NCBI GenBank assembly: GCA_024233975.1
Contig: JACKOX010000018.1
Span: 1-60,751 of the forward strand
Length of the DNA stretch: 60,751 nt
Reading direction: 5' to 3'
DNA from: Rhodanobacteraceae bacterium
GTDB lineage: Bacteria; Pseudomonadota; Gammaproteobacteria; Xanthomonadales; Xanthomonadaceae
Part shown: piece after piece, positions 48,734 to 57,168 of the stretch
Numbering within the stretch: position 1 is the first letter of the stretch
How the letters are laid out: each line of letters opens with the position of its first letter
The notes under the pieces: generated by a model
What the model saw: only the letters and a program-made list of their open reading frames with translations
Database searches by the model: none
What the model was told of the DNA's origin: nothing
Position numbers and translations under genes: made by a program

Positions 48734-50146
48734 ATGCGACGTTCCTTGGGTGGTGCCCTGCTGGGCATGGCGCTGGTGATACCGGCCTGTCAGGTTCAGG
48801 CCAGCAATTCCGACGACGGTGCGACGCGCGAGCAGGTCGCAGCGCTGCAGGCGCGCATCGCCACGCTCGAAGCCGAGCTGTCGGCGATCAAGGCCACGCT
48901 GGGCGAGCTCGCACCCGATGTAAAGAGCGCCCCGGCAGACGCGCCGGCAAGCAGCGACGATCCATTCGCCGCGTTTGCTGCCGGTTCCGCGGCATCCTCG
49001 ACGTCTTCCGAAGCGGCGTCTCCTTCACCGGCTCCAGCCATTGCCGCCGAGGGCAGCAGTCGGGTCGCCAGCACCGGCAACAGCGCCTTCAACCCGGCGA
49101 TCACCCTGATCCTCAACGGCAGCTATTCGCATCATTCGCTGGACCCGGAAAGCTATGCGCGTGCCGGTTTCCCGCTGGTGGGCGAGGGCGGTCCCAGCGA
49201 ACAGGGTTTCTCGCTGGGTGAAAGCGAGCTGAGCATGTCGGCGAACATCGACGACAAGTTCTACGGGCAGATCTCGCTGGCGGTGGAATCCGAGGACGGC
49301 GAGGATGGCATTGGCGTCGAAGAGGCTTATATCGACACCACTTCGCTGCCGAACGGACTCGCCCTGCGCGCGGGTCGCTTCTACTCCAACATTGGCTATC
49401 TCAACAGCCATCACCCGCACACCGACGCCTTCTTCGACCGGCCGCTGCCGTACCAGGCATTCGTCGGCAACCAGTACGGTGACGATGGCGTGCAGCTGCG
49501 CTGGGTGGCGCCGACGGCCTTCCTGCTCGAACTCGGCGGCGAACTGCTGCGCGGGCAGAACTTCCCGGCTGGCGGCGCGGCGCGCGGCGGTGTTGGCTCG
49601 CGCACGCTGTTCGCCCATGCCGGCGGCGATGCTGGCGTCGAGAGTTCCTGGCTGCTGGGTCTGTCCATGCTGGACAGCAAGGCCGAAGGTGCGGAAGACG
49701 GTTTCAGTGGCGACAGTCGCCTGTGGATCGCCGATGCCACCTGGAAGTGGGCGCCGCACGGTGCGTTCAAGGATGGCGGCGTCACGCTGCGCGGCGAGTA
49801 TTTCCGGGAGAACCGCGACGGCGTCCTTGAGGATCCGGAAGACCCACTGCTGACCAGCATCTGGGATGGTCGCCGCGAAGGCGCCTACGTTGAAGGCGTC
49901 TACCGCTTCAACAAGTCCTGGGATGCCGGCTATCGCTACGATCGCCTGTGGACCAGCGTGCCGGGCCTGCTCGACGGTGGCTACGATCCGGATCGACACA
50001 CCTTGCAGCTGACCTGGCGCAACAGCGAGTTCAGCCTGTTCCGCCTGCAGTTCAGTCGCGACAATCCGGATGCCGGCATCAGCGACAATACGGCCACGGT
50101 GCAGTACCAGGCGGCGCTCGGCGCACATGGCGCCCACAAGTTCTAG
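48734..50146 (+). CDS. Zinc-regulated outer-membrane porin-like protein
   Basis: A 470-residue protein. I prefer the ATG at 48734 with GGGTG six bases ahead; GTG 48725 and ATG 48728 are in-frame alternatives. The signal peptide (LLGMALVIPACQVQA) could be a lipoprotein signal given its cysteine. A short coiled coil (ATREQVAALQARIATLEAEL) and an Ala/Ser linker precede a beta-barrel with alternating strands (NIDDKFYGQISLAVESEDG, GLALRAGRFYSNIGYLNSHH). The end, DNTATVQYQAALGAHGAHKF, has a terminal phenylalanine. The coiled-coil-plus-barrel plan and position ahead of znuA/znuB suggest zinc passage across the outer membrane. It is not a TonB receptor; no plug domain is seen. Confidence 0.82.
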   Translation: MRRSLGGALLGMALVIPACQVQASNSDDGATREQVAALQARIATLEAELSAIKATLGELAPDVKSAPADAPASSDDPFAAFAAGSAASSTSSEAASPSPAPAIAAEGSSRVASTGNSAFNPAITLILNGSYSHHSLDPESYARAGFPLVGEGGPSEQGFSLGESELSMSANIDDKFYGQISLAVESEDGEDGIGVEEAYIDTTSLPNGLALRAGRFYSNIGYLNSHHPHTDAFFDRPLPYQAFVGNQYGDDGVQLRWVAPTAFLLELGGELLRGQNFPAGGAARGGVGSRTLFAHAGGDAGVESSWLLGLSMLDSKAEGAEDGFSGDSRLWIADATWKWAPHGAFKDGGVTLRGEYFRENRDGVLEDPEDPLLTSIWDGRREGAYVEGVYRFNKSWDAGYRYDRLWTSVPGLLDGGYDPDRHTLQLTWRNSEFSLFRLQFSRDNPDAGISDNTATVQYQAALGAHGAHKF

Positions 50147-50158
50147 GAGATCACCACG

Positions 50159-51061
50159 ATGAAAGCTGCCATCACGTTTGCCGCCGTGTTGCTGGGCGCG
50201 CTGCTGTCACTGCCGGCACGCGCCGAGCTGCAGGTGTTCGCCTGCGAGCCCGAATGGGGCGCGCTGCTGGATGAGCTGGCCGGCGACAAGGTCCATGTCG
50301 ATATCGCGACCTCGGCGCTGCAGGACGTCCATCGCGTTGAAGCCAAGCCCAGCCTGATCGCCAAGTTCCGCCGCGCCGACCTGCTGGTCTGTACCGGTGC
50401 GGAACTCGAGATCGGCTGGCTGCCGCAACTGCTGAAGCAGTCCGGCAACAGCAAGCTGGCCTCGGAGCCGGGGGCCTTCATGGCCGCAGCCCAGGTGGTC
50501 ACGCTGGACAAGCCGACGGCCGTCGATCGCGCCAACGGCGACGTGCATCCGGACGGCAATCCGCATATCCAGATGGACCCGCGCCGTATCGGCGTGGTGG
50601 CGCAGCGCCTCTCCGCGCGGCTGGCGCAGCTTGATCCCGACAACGCCGCTTACTACCAGCAGCGGCTCGACGACTTCACCACGCGCTGGGTGGCGGCGAT
50701 CAAGCGCTGGCAGGACAAGGCGGCGCCATTGCGCGGTCGCAAGGTGGTCGTGCACCACATCAGCTGGGTGTATCTGTGGGATTGGCTGGGCATCCAGCAG
50801 ATCGGCGCGCTGGAGCCCAAGCCCGGCGTGCCGCCGACCAGCGGCCATCTCGCCAGTCTGATCAGCACGACCAAGGACAACGACACGCTGGCGATCGTCC
50901 ATGCGGCCTACATCGACAGCAAGCCGTCCGAATGGCTGTCCAAGCGCACTGGCGTGCCAGTGGTGACGCTGCCATTCACCGTCGGCGGCGATGCGCAGTC
51001 GCATGACCTGTTCTCCTTCTTCGACTCCACCATCGACAAACTGCTAGAGGCCGACAAGTGA
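50159..51061 (+). CDS. znuA: Zinc ABC transporter substrate-binding protein (ZnuA-like)
   Basis: A 300-residue periplasmic cluster A-I binding protein. The signal peptide is FAAVLLGALLSLPARAE. Candidate zinc ligands are in SALQDVHRVEAKPS, DVHPDGNPHIQMDPRRI, VVVHHISWVYLWDWLG, and near IVHAAYIDSKP/DLFSFFD. The loop between the first ligands is short and lacks the long His-rich stretch of some ZnuA proteins. It begins 12 bases after the porin-like gene and overlaps the permease by four, so all three form one Zur-controlled operon. Manganese or iron could be carried instead, but the Zur box favours zinc. Confidence 0.88.
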   Translation: MKAAITFAAVLLGALLSLPARAELQVFACEPEWGALLDELAGDKVHVDIATSALQDVHRVEAKPSLIAKFRRADLLVCTGAELEIGWLPQLLKQSGNSKLASEPGAFMAAAQVVTLDKPTAVDRANGDVHPDGNPHIQMDPRRIGVVAQRLSARLAQLDPDNAAYYQQRLDDFTTRWVAAIKRWQDKAAPLRGRKVVVHHISWVYLWDWLGIQQIGALEPKPGVPPTSGHLASLISTTKDNDTLAIVHAAYIDSKPSEWLSKRTGVPVVTLPFTVGGDAQSHDLFSFFDSTIDKLLEADK

Positions 51062-51843
51062 CGCTCAACTGGGAAGCGCTGGACCTCAGCATCCTCGGGC
51101 CGGCCTGCGTGGCCGGCCTTGTCGTGCTGTCGACGCACGTGCCGCTGGGTCGGCAGGTGCTGTCGCGTGGCATCATCTTCATCGACCTCGCCATCGCGCA
51201 GATCGCCGGAGTCGGCGTGATCCTGGCGCAGTGGCTGGGCATCGACGAGCACGGTCTGGGTGTGCAGTTCGCCGCTGCCGGCGCCGCGCTGCTCGGTGCC
51301 GGCCTGCTGTCGTGGACGGACCGGCGCTGGCCGCAATACCAGGAACCGCTGATCGGCAGCCTGTTCGTGCTGGCGGCAACCGGCGGCCTGCTGCTGCTGG
51401 CCAACAATCCGCAGGGCGGCGAGCATCTGAAGGACCTGCTGGTCGGACAGATCCTGTGGGTCAGCTACTCCGACCTGATTCCGGCGGCCGTGCTCTCGGC
51501 GTTGCTGCTGGGCGTGCTGTTCTGGCGCCATGGCCAGCTGCGTGGCCTGTGGTTCTACGGGCTGTTCGCGCTGGCGATCACCGCCTCGGTACAGCTGGTC
51601 GGCGTCTATCTGGTGTTCGCCAGCCTGATCCTGCCAGCGCTGGCGACGGTGCGCCGGCGCGGACGCAGTCAACTGGTGTTCGCCTATCTGGTCGGCATCT
51701 GCGGCTACGTGCTCGGGCTCATGCTGTCCGCGTTGTTCGACCTGCCCAGTGGCGCGATGATCGTCTGGACACTGGCCGCCTGCGCGTTGCTGGTGCAACT
51801 GCTGCCGGGGCCGAAGCAGGCTGCCGGCTCGGCGACTGCCTGA
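51058..51843 (+). CDS. znuB: Zinc/metal ABC transporter permease (ZnuB-like)
   Basis: A 261-residue integral membrane protein with about eight helices, from a GTG start that overlaps znuA. Family features are LGRQVLSRGIIFIDLAIAQI, EHLKDLLVGQILWVSYSDLI, SVQLVGVYLVFASLILPALA and a C-terminal MLSALFDLPSGAMIVW. It should form the zinc channel with an ATPase of the ZnuC type. No ATPase gene follows or lies elsewhere in the window. The next gene is convergent and unrelated. Confidence 0.88.
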   Translation: MTLNWEALDLSILGPACVAGLVVLSTHVPLGRQVLSRGIIFIDLAIAQIAGVGVILAQWLGIDEHGLGVQFAAAGAALLGAGLLSWTDRRWPQYQEPLIGSLFVLAATGGLLLLANNPQGGEHLKDLLVGQILWVSYSDLIPAAVLSALLLGVLFWRHGQLRGLWFYGLFALAITASVQLVGVYLVFASLILPALATVRRRGRSQLVFAYLVGICGYVLGLMLSALFDLPSGAMIVWTLAACALLVQLLPGPKQAAGSATA

Positions 51844-51873
51844 GGCCCGGTTCAGCCTGCCTGACAGCGACCT

Positions 51874-53661
51874 TCAGTCCTCGAAGCCACCCGCGAAGAT
51901 CGCGTCCAGCGGCCGCTCCATCGCGCCGATGTCCAGCGGATGGCTGGGATCGAGCCGTATCGTCAGCCGCGGGCGCAGCAACAGGTCGCGGTCCTGCGGC
52001 AGGATGCCGGCATCCGCGCAGGCGTCGATCAGCGCGGTTCCGGCCAGCGGCATGCCCATGGCATCGAAGTCGCCCGGCTGCACGGCGACGGCATTGAGCG
52101 ACGGATCCGCCGGCCAGGTCCCCGAGTAGGCGTTGCAGTCACCAGAGGCGGTCGCTGCATCGAGCCGGGTCAGGGTGGCACCATCACCCGCCATGATGAT
52201 GGCGCTGCTGTCGAGGTCCAGTGAGGCATTGTTCTCGATCTGGATCATGCTGCCATCCGCACCACTGGCGAACAGGCTGCTGTGCGACAGGCTGGCCACG
52301 CTGTTGCCGGCAAAGGCCAGCAGGCTCTGGCTTCCACTCAGCGGCAGTTCGCTGGCTGCTCTGCCGATCCGCACCTGTCGCAGGATGATGCTGCTGTCGC
52401 CGAAGGCGGCAAGGTGGCGGGTCAGCGCGGAATCGTTGCCGGCCATTTCCAGATTGACCCCGGCGAAACTGGCATCCTCCAGTCGCACGCCGCCTCCGGA
52501 ACCGGCCTCCGGCGGATTGACTCGGTTGCCTATCAGGGCATTGCAGAAGCTCACGTGCTGGCAGCGACTACGATCGACGTCCGGATACAGGGTGTCCAGC
52601 GCGCCGAAGGTCACGTTGCTGTTGCTGGATGCATGGATGCCGCCACCGCGTTTGCCGGCGACGTTGGAAATGACCAGGGCGAAGTCCAGCTGCAGGTCAC
52701 TGCCATTGACCAGCGCGAAGCCGCCGCCGGCAATGCCGGCCTGGTTGAGGCCTACGTAGGCAAGGTGCGGTCGACAGGTTCCGGGCGCGCTCTGGCTGCA
52801 GAGCGGCCCGCCCTGGAAGCGCAGGGTGCTCTCGTCCGCATAGATGCCACCGCCGCTCTGGTTGGCATCGTTATCAGTGATGCCCTGCGGCGCCGGCCCG
52901 CCAAAGCCATCAACCTCCCGCGCTTCGGAATACAGGGTGCACTTGTTCAGGAAGAGGCCGCCGCCATTGCCATCCGGCGCGTTTCCGACGGCCGCATTGC
53001 GTTGCACCTGGCTGTCCTGGTCCAGGTGGATCGTTCCCTGGTTGCAGTAGATGCCGCCGCCGTTGATGGCCACGTTGTCGGAGATATCGCTGTCGACCAG
53101 GCGTAGCGTGGCGCCGCTCACCAGGATGCCGCCGCCGGCGCCGTTGCTGCTGAACCCCGCGATGCCGCCATGCCGGAACGCGGCATTCAGCATGCCGGAG
53201 ACGAACAGACCGTTGCCGGCCGCCACGGGACCGCTGGCTGGCCGAAGCTGCAGGTACTCCAGACTGACCTGGACATGGGGTGTTGCGCCCTCCGAGATGA
53301 ACACGGCGATGGCCTGCCCGGCCTTGGGCTCGATCACCGCTGCCGCAGGTGTTGCCGGCAACTGATCGCTGGCGGCATCGGCGCAGCTGGCGTAGCCACC
53401 GCGGATGCGGGTGTCGGCGTCCGGGTTCAGGGTGACCGCGCCGACGTAGGTCAATCCGCCCACCAGGCGGATGTCGGTCTCTCCATCGTTGATGGCCGCC
53501 TGGATCTGGTCATCCAGCGCCTGGTTGTAGGCACAGTCATTGCCGGAGCCGATGGTGGCGAAGGGGGAAGCCTGCAGCGCGCCGCTGATGGCCAACAGGC
53601 TCAGAAAGGCGGTCAGGTGACGCCCGTTCAGTCTTGCTCGGAAACGGCGGGGAGGGTTCAT
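51874..53661 (-). CDS. Secreted right-handed beta-helix protein
   Basis: A 595-residue protein from the ATG at 53661 with GGAG ahead; the in-frame extension to 53733 has no signal-like character. A basic N-terminus and hydrophobic core end LLAISGALQAS. The body is dominated by repeated short strands with G-G-G-I/V turns (NGAGGGILVSGATLRLVDSD, AINGGGIYCNQGTIHL, QSGGGIYADESTLRFQG, GKRGGGIHASSNSNVTFG), typical of pectate-lyase-like or polymorphic outer-membrane beta-helices. No catalytic site is obvious. It ends LDAIFAGGFED, a motif also hinted at in the protein at 24312-25400. It is divergent from a CadC-like regulator that may control it. Confidence 0.82.
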   Translation of the reverse strand: MNPPRRFRARLNGRHLTAFLSLLAISGALQASPFATIGSGNDCAYNQALDDQIQAAINDGETDIRLVGGLTYVGAVTLNPDADTRIRGGYASCADAASDQLPATPAAAVIEPKAGQAIAVFISEGATPHVQVSLEYLQLRPASGPVAAGNGLFVSGMLNAAFRHGGIAGFSSNGAGGGILVSGATLRLVDSDISDNVAINGGGIYCNQGTIHLDQDSQVQRNAAVGNAPDGNGGGLFLNKCTLYSEAREVDGFGGPAPQGITDNDANQSGGGIYADESTLRFQGGPLCSQSAPGTCRPHLAYVGLNQAGIAGGGFALVNGSDLQLDFALVISNVAGKRGGGIHASSNSNVTFGALDTLYPDVDRSRCQHVSFCNALIGNRVNPPEAGSGGGVRLEDASFAGVNLEMAGNDSALTRHLAAFGDSSIILRQVRIGRAASELPLSGSQSLLAFAGNSVASLSHSSLFASGADGSMIQIENNASLDLDSSAIIMAGDGATLTRLDAATASGDCNAYSGTWPADPSLNAVAVQPGDFDAMGMPLAGTALIDACADAGILPQDRDLLLRPRLTIRLDPSHPLDIGAMERPLDAIFAGGFED

Positions 53662-53861
53662 GGCGGGCTCCGTCCAGGTGGTGATTCGAGCCTCGCACAG
53701 CAGCGAAGGATTGCCATGCCAGAGTTCTGACAAACTCTGAATAGCGCGGACAAAATCTTATTTGTCAGTGGTTTGTGACGGTTTTCGCGGTCTCGATGCC
53801 GCGCCGTCGGGATTTGTTATTCTGCGGGCCTGCCGGGTTTTGGCGTGGTGCCGGGGGACGC

Positions 53862-55868
53862 GTGGAACAGACGGTAGCAGGGTTTCGCCTCGGGTCCGTG
53901 ACGGTAGACGTGGCCGGCAAGCGGCTGCTTTGCGATGGACAGCGAATCGAAGCCGATACGCAGCAGGTGGATCTGCTGCTCGCGCTGATTGCCGCCTACC
54001 CCGAGCTGGTGACCAAGGAACAGCTGATCGAGTGCGTCTGGGGCGGTCCCTATGTCACCGAGGCGGCGTTGCACAAGACGGTCAGCACCCTGCGCCGCAC
54101 GCTGCGCCGTCATGGCCTGGAGCAGGCCATCGAAACCCGCCATCGGCGTGGCTATCAGCTGGGCCTGACGCCTGAACCCTTGCAGCAGCTGCCGCAGCTG
54201 GTGGCAGTGGGCGTCGAGGTGATCCCGACTCCATCTCGATGGCATGTCGGCACGCTGGCCCTGTTGCTGCTCGCCGCGGTGATCGTGGGCGGACTGCTCT
54301 GGTGGGTGCCGCGACTTGATCCGGAAGCTTCTTCATCCTCCACGGAGCATGTGCCCGCCGCTGTTGTCGACAAGGACTCCGGCATTCCGGCGAAGGCGCC
54401 GGATGCCGGTCGGCAGCGCGAACGCCTGCAGGGCATGGATGATGACGGCCTGCTCGACACCATCCGTCGCATGCTGTTCGAGGATCCGGCGTACGCGCGT
54501 GAAGCCGTCCAGCTGCTGCGACAGCGCGGAATGCAGGACGAGCGTGGGTCGAAAGCTGCCGCGCTGGCCGAGAAGTACGACGGCATCCTGTACTACCGGG
54601 CTGGCGAGTTCGAGCTTGCGCGCGAACGCTATCTGGATGCCCTCGCGCGTTTCCGCAGCCTGAATGATCGGCTGGAGGAATCCAACGTCCTCAATAACCT
54701 GGCGGTGCTGCTGTCCGAGCAGGGACGCCAGCTCGACCAGGCCGAACGCCTGTACCGCGAATCGCTGGCACTTCGCGAATCGCTGGGTGAGGCGGCGTCG
54801 GTGATGGCCTCGCACCGCAACCTCGCCAACCTGCTGTTCCAGATGGGCGCACTGGACCGCGCCGAAGCGGCGGTGCAGGCCTACGCGGTGGCGGCGGAAC
54901 GCTTGGGGTCGGCCGAGGATCGTGCGCAGGCCACCATCCTGCTTGGCGACGTCCTGCGTGAGCGTGGCGAGGACCCGATGCCGCGCTATCGCGAAGCCGT
55001 GGCGCAGGCGATGGCCGACGGGCTGCCCGTGGCGGCCGCTGGTGCCGAGCAGCGTATCGGTGACCAGCTGATGCGGGCAGCCGACTTTGCCGGGGCACGC
55101 GACGCCTTCCAGCATGCGGTCACGCTGTACGAGCAGGGCGATGCCAGCTACCAGCTGCCGTGGCTGCTTTATCCGCTTGGTAATGCGCTGGAGCAGCTGG
55201 GCGACGACGCCGGCGCCTTGCGCGAGTATCAGCGAGCCGTCTCGCTGAGCGAAGGGCTGTCCGACAATGCACTGCTGGTGGACCTGCGCATCGGCGTGGC
55301 GCGGCTGCTGTCCCGACGTGGCGATGACGAGGCGGCGCGCGGGCAGTTGGACGAAGCCTGGCGTATCGCCGCGGCCATCGACAACCCCCTGACCACGGTC
55401 AGCGTGCGCACCGAACAGGCCATGCAGTCGTTGCTGTCCGGCCATGCGGTGGCGGCGCGCGGCCTGCTGGCATCGGGCTTCGCTGCATTGGGTGATGCCA
55501 GCAGCTGGCCACACGAGGCACGGCTTCGCGATGTGAGCATCATGACCGCCATCGCGGCAGGCGACGCACCGCGTGTGGCGCAGGAGATCAGCGAGCTGCA
55601 GCGGTTGGCGCGTCAGCGTGAAGACGCCAGCACCCTGCAGCGAAGCCGCACCTTGCAGGGCTGGGCAGCGTTGGCGCAGGGACGCTTCGCTGCCGCTTAC
55701 CGGCAGCTGGATCGCGCCTCGGCACCAGCGAGGGACCAGTCCGTCACCGCAAAAGCCACCGAACCGGCCAAGCCACCGATAGCGCCTGCCGGCTGGCTGC
55801 GCGGCCTGGGCATGCTGCTGGTGGGCATGCTGGTGGGCATCTTCATCGCCAACGCCATGAGGAGCTGA
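53862..55868 (+). CDS. CadC/OmpR-type winged-helix membrane protein with TPR region
   Basis: A 668-residue protein. I start at GTG 53862, which has GGGGGA seven bases ahead; GTG 53775 is an in-frame alternative. Residues about 5-103 form an OmpR-like DNA-binding winged helix (LVTKEQLIECVWGGPYVTEA, TVSTLRRTLRR, IETRHRRGYQL). A membrane helix follows (TLALLLLAAVIVGGLLWWV). A long TPR-like helical region runs to about residue 620 (LEESNVLNNLAVLLSEQGR, MASHRNLANLLFQMGALDRA). A second helix closes the protein (LGMLLVGMLVGIFIANAM). This is the plan of membrane-integrated transcription factors that sense signals outside the cytoplasm. The divergent beta-helix gene is a natural target candidate. Confidence 0.85.
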   Translation: MEQTVAGFRLGSVTVDVAGKRLLCDGQRIEADTQQVDLLLALIAAYPELVTKEQLIECVWGGPYVTEAALHKTVSTLRRTLRRHGLEQAIETRHRRGYQLGLTPEPLQQLPQLVAVGVEVIPTPSRWHVGTLALLLLAAVIVGGLLWWVPRLDPEASSSSTEHVPAAVVDKDSGIPAKAPDAGRQRERLQGMDDDGLLDTIRRMLFEDPAYAREAVQLLRQRGMQDERGSKAAALAEKYDGILYYRAGEFELARERYLDALARFRSLNDRLEESNVLNNLAVLLSEQGRQLDQAERLYRESLALRESLGEAASVMASHRNLANLLFQMGALDRAEAAVQAYAVAAERLGSAEDRAQATILLGDVLRERGEDPMPRYREAVAQAMADGLPVAAAGAEQRIGDQLMRAADFAGARDAFQHAVTLYEQGDASYQLPWLLYPLGNALEQLGDDAGALREYQRAVSLSEGLSDNALLVDLRIGVARLLSRRGDDEAARGQLDEAWRIAAAIDNPLTTVSVRTEQAMQSLLSGHAVAARGLLASGFAALGDASSWPHEARLRDVSIMTAIAAGDAPRVAQEISELQRLARQREDASTLQRSRTLQGWAALAQGRFAAAYRQLDRASAPARDQSVTAKATEPAKPPIAPAGWLRGLGMLLVGMLVGIFIANAMRS

Positions 55869-55932
55869 AGCTCACGCGAGCAGGCGGGATGTCGAGCGTA
55901 CTGGCGCCCGTGCGCGTTGCTTGCGGTCGACG

Positions 55933-57168
55933 TCAGCGGATGCCGTGGCCGCCAATCAGGCTGCCGTGCAACAGCTGTCCGCCCAGCCAGTAGCAGAGTT
56001 CAGCCGGCTGGGTGGCGTTCCAGATGGCGAGGTCGGCGCGCTGTCCCACTGCAAGTCGGCCGCGGTCGGACCAGCCCAGTGCTCGCGCCGCGTTCACCGT
56101 GGCGCCACGCAGGGCTTCCTCTGGGGTCAGTCGGAAATGCGTACAGGCCAGCTGCATGGCCTGTCGCAGCGACAGCAATGGCGCGGTGCCGGGGTTGCAG
56201 TCGGTGGCGACGGCCATTGGAACCCCGTGCTTGCGGAAAGCATCCAGCGGCGGCAGCTTTGTTTCACGCAGCACGTGGAAGGCGCCGGGCAGCAGCACGG
56301 CGACGCTGCCGGCCTGCGCCATCGCAGCGACGCCCGCCTCGCTGCTGTACTCGACGTGATCTGCCGACAGCCCGTCGAAGTCGCCAACGATGCCGGCACC
56401 GCCGAGGTCGCTGAGTTGGTCGGCGTGCAGCTTCACCGGCAGGCCCAGCTCGCGGGCACGCTCGAAAACGCGCCGCGTCTGCGCCGGCGTGAAGCCAATT
56501 CCCTCGCAGAAGGCGTCCACCGCATCGATCAGGCCTTCCTCGTGCAGTGGCTCCATCCAGTCGCAGACCGCATCGATATAGTCGTCCGCACGGTCCTTGA
56601 ACTCAGGCGGCAAGGCGTGGGCGCCGAGGTAGGTGCAACGTACCGGGATGCGAAGCTCAAGCCCCAGTCGCCGCGCAACGCTCAACATCTTCCATTCGTT
56701 TTCGAAGTCGAGGCCGTAGCCGGACTTGATCTCCAGCGAGGTGACGCCATCGGCCATCAGCGCCTGGGCGCGCGGCAGCGACTGCGCCAGCAATTCATCC
56801 TCGCTGGCCGCACGCACGGCGCGAACCGTCGAGAGAATGCCGCCGCCGGCGCGGGCGATGGCTTCGTAGCTTTCGCCATTGAGACGCATCTCGAACTCAC
56901 CGGCGCGGTCCCCGGCGAATACGAGATGGGTATGGCAGTCGATCAGTCCCGGCGTGACCAGACGTCCGCCGGCATCGATCACCTGCGTGCCGTGATCCAG
57001 CGCCGCCACCGGGAAGTCCGTGACGTTGCCGACATGGGCGATGAGGCCGTGGCGCCAGCCGATCACGCCAGGCTCGATCAGGCCCCAGCCGCTGTCGTCG
57101 CTGAGCGTGACCAGTCGCGCGTTCAGCAGTATGCCGTCCAGTCGTTCAAGAGTTTCCGGGCTGGTCAT
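55933..57168 (-). CDS. hutI: Imidazolonepropionase
   Basis: A 411-residue amidohydrolase that opens imidazolonepropionate to formiminoglutamate in histidine breakdown. Metal and substrate motifs are GLIDCHTHLVFAGDRAGEFE, KSGYGLDFENEWKML, GLPVKLHADQLSDLGG, LSADHVEYSSEAGVAAMAQA and ATDCNPGTAPLLSLRQAMQL. Length is standard. Its start overlaps the stop of the ClC gene by four bases, so it is the second gene of that transcript. hutH, hutU and hutG are not in the window, but hutF lies just beyond ClC on the other strand. Confidence 0.96.
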   Translation of the reverse strand: MTSPETLERLDGILLNARLVTLSDDSGWGLIEPGVIGWRHGLIAHVGNVTDFPVAALDHGTQVIDAGGRLVTPGLIDCHTHLVFAGDRAGEFEMRLNGESYEAIARAGGGILSTVRAVRAASEDELLAQSLPRAQALMADGVTSLEIKSGYGLDFENEWKMLSVARRLGLELRIPVRCTYLGAHALPPEFKDRADDYIDAVCDWMEPLHEEGLIDAVDAFCEGIGFTPAQTRRVFERARELGLPVKLHADQLSDLGGAGIVGDFDGLSADHVEYSSEAGVAAMAQAGSVAVLLPGAFHVLRETKLPPLDAFRKHGVPMAVATDCNPGTAPLLSLRQAMQLACTHFRLTPEEALRGATVNAARALGWSDRGRLAVGQRADLAIWNATQPAELCYWLGGQLLHGSLIGGHGIR

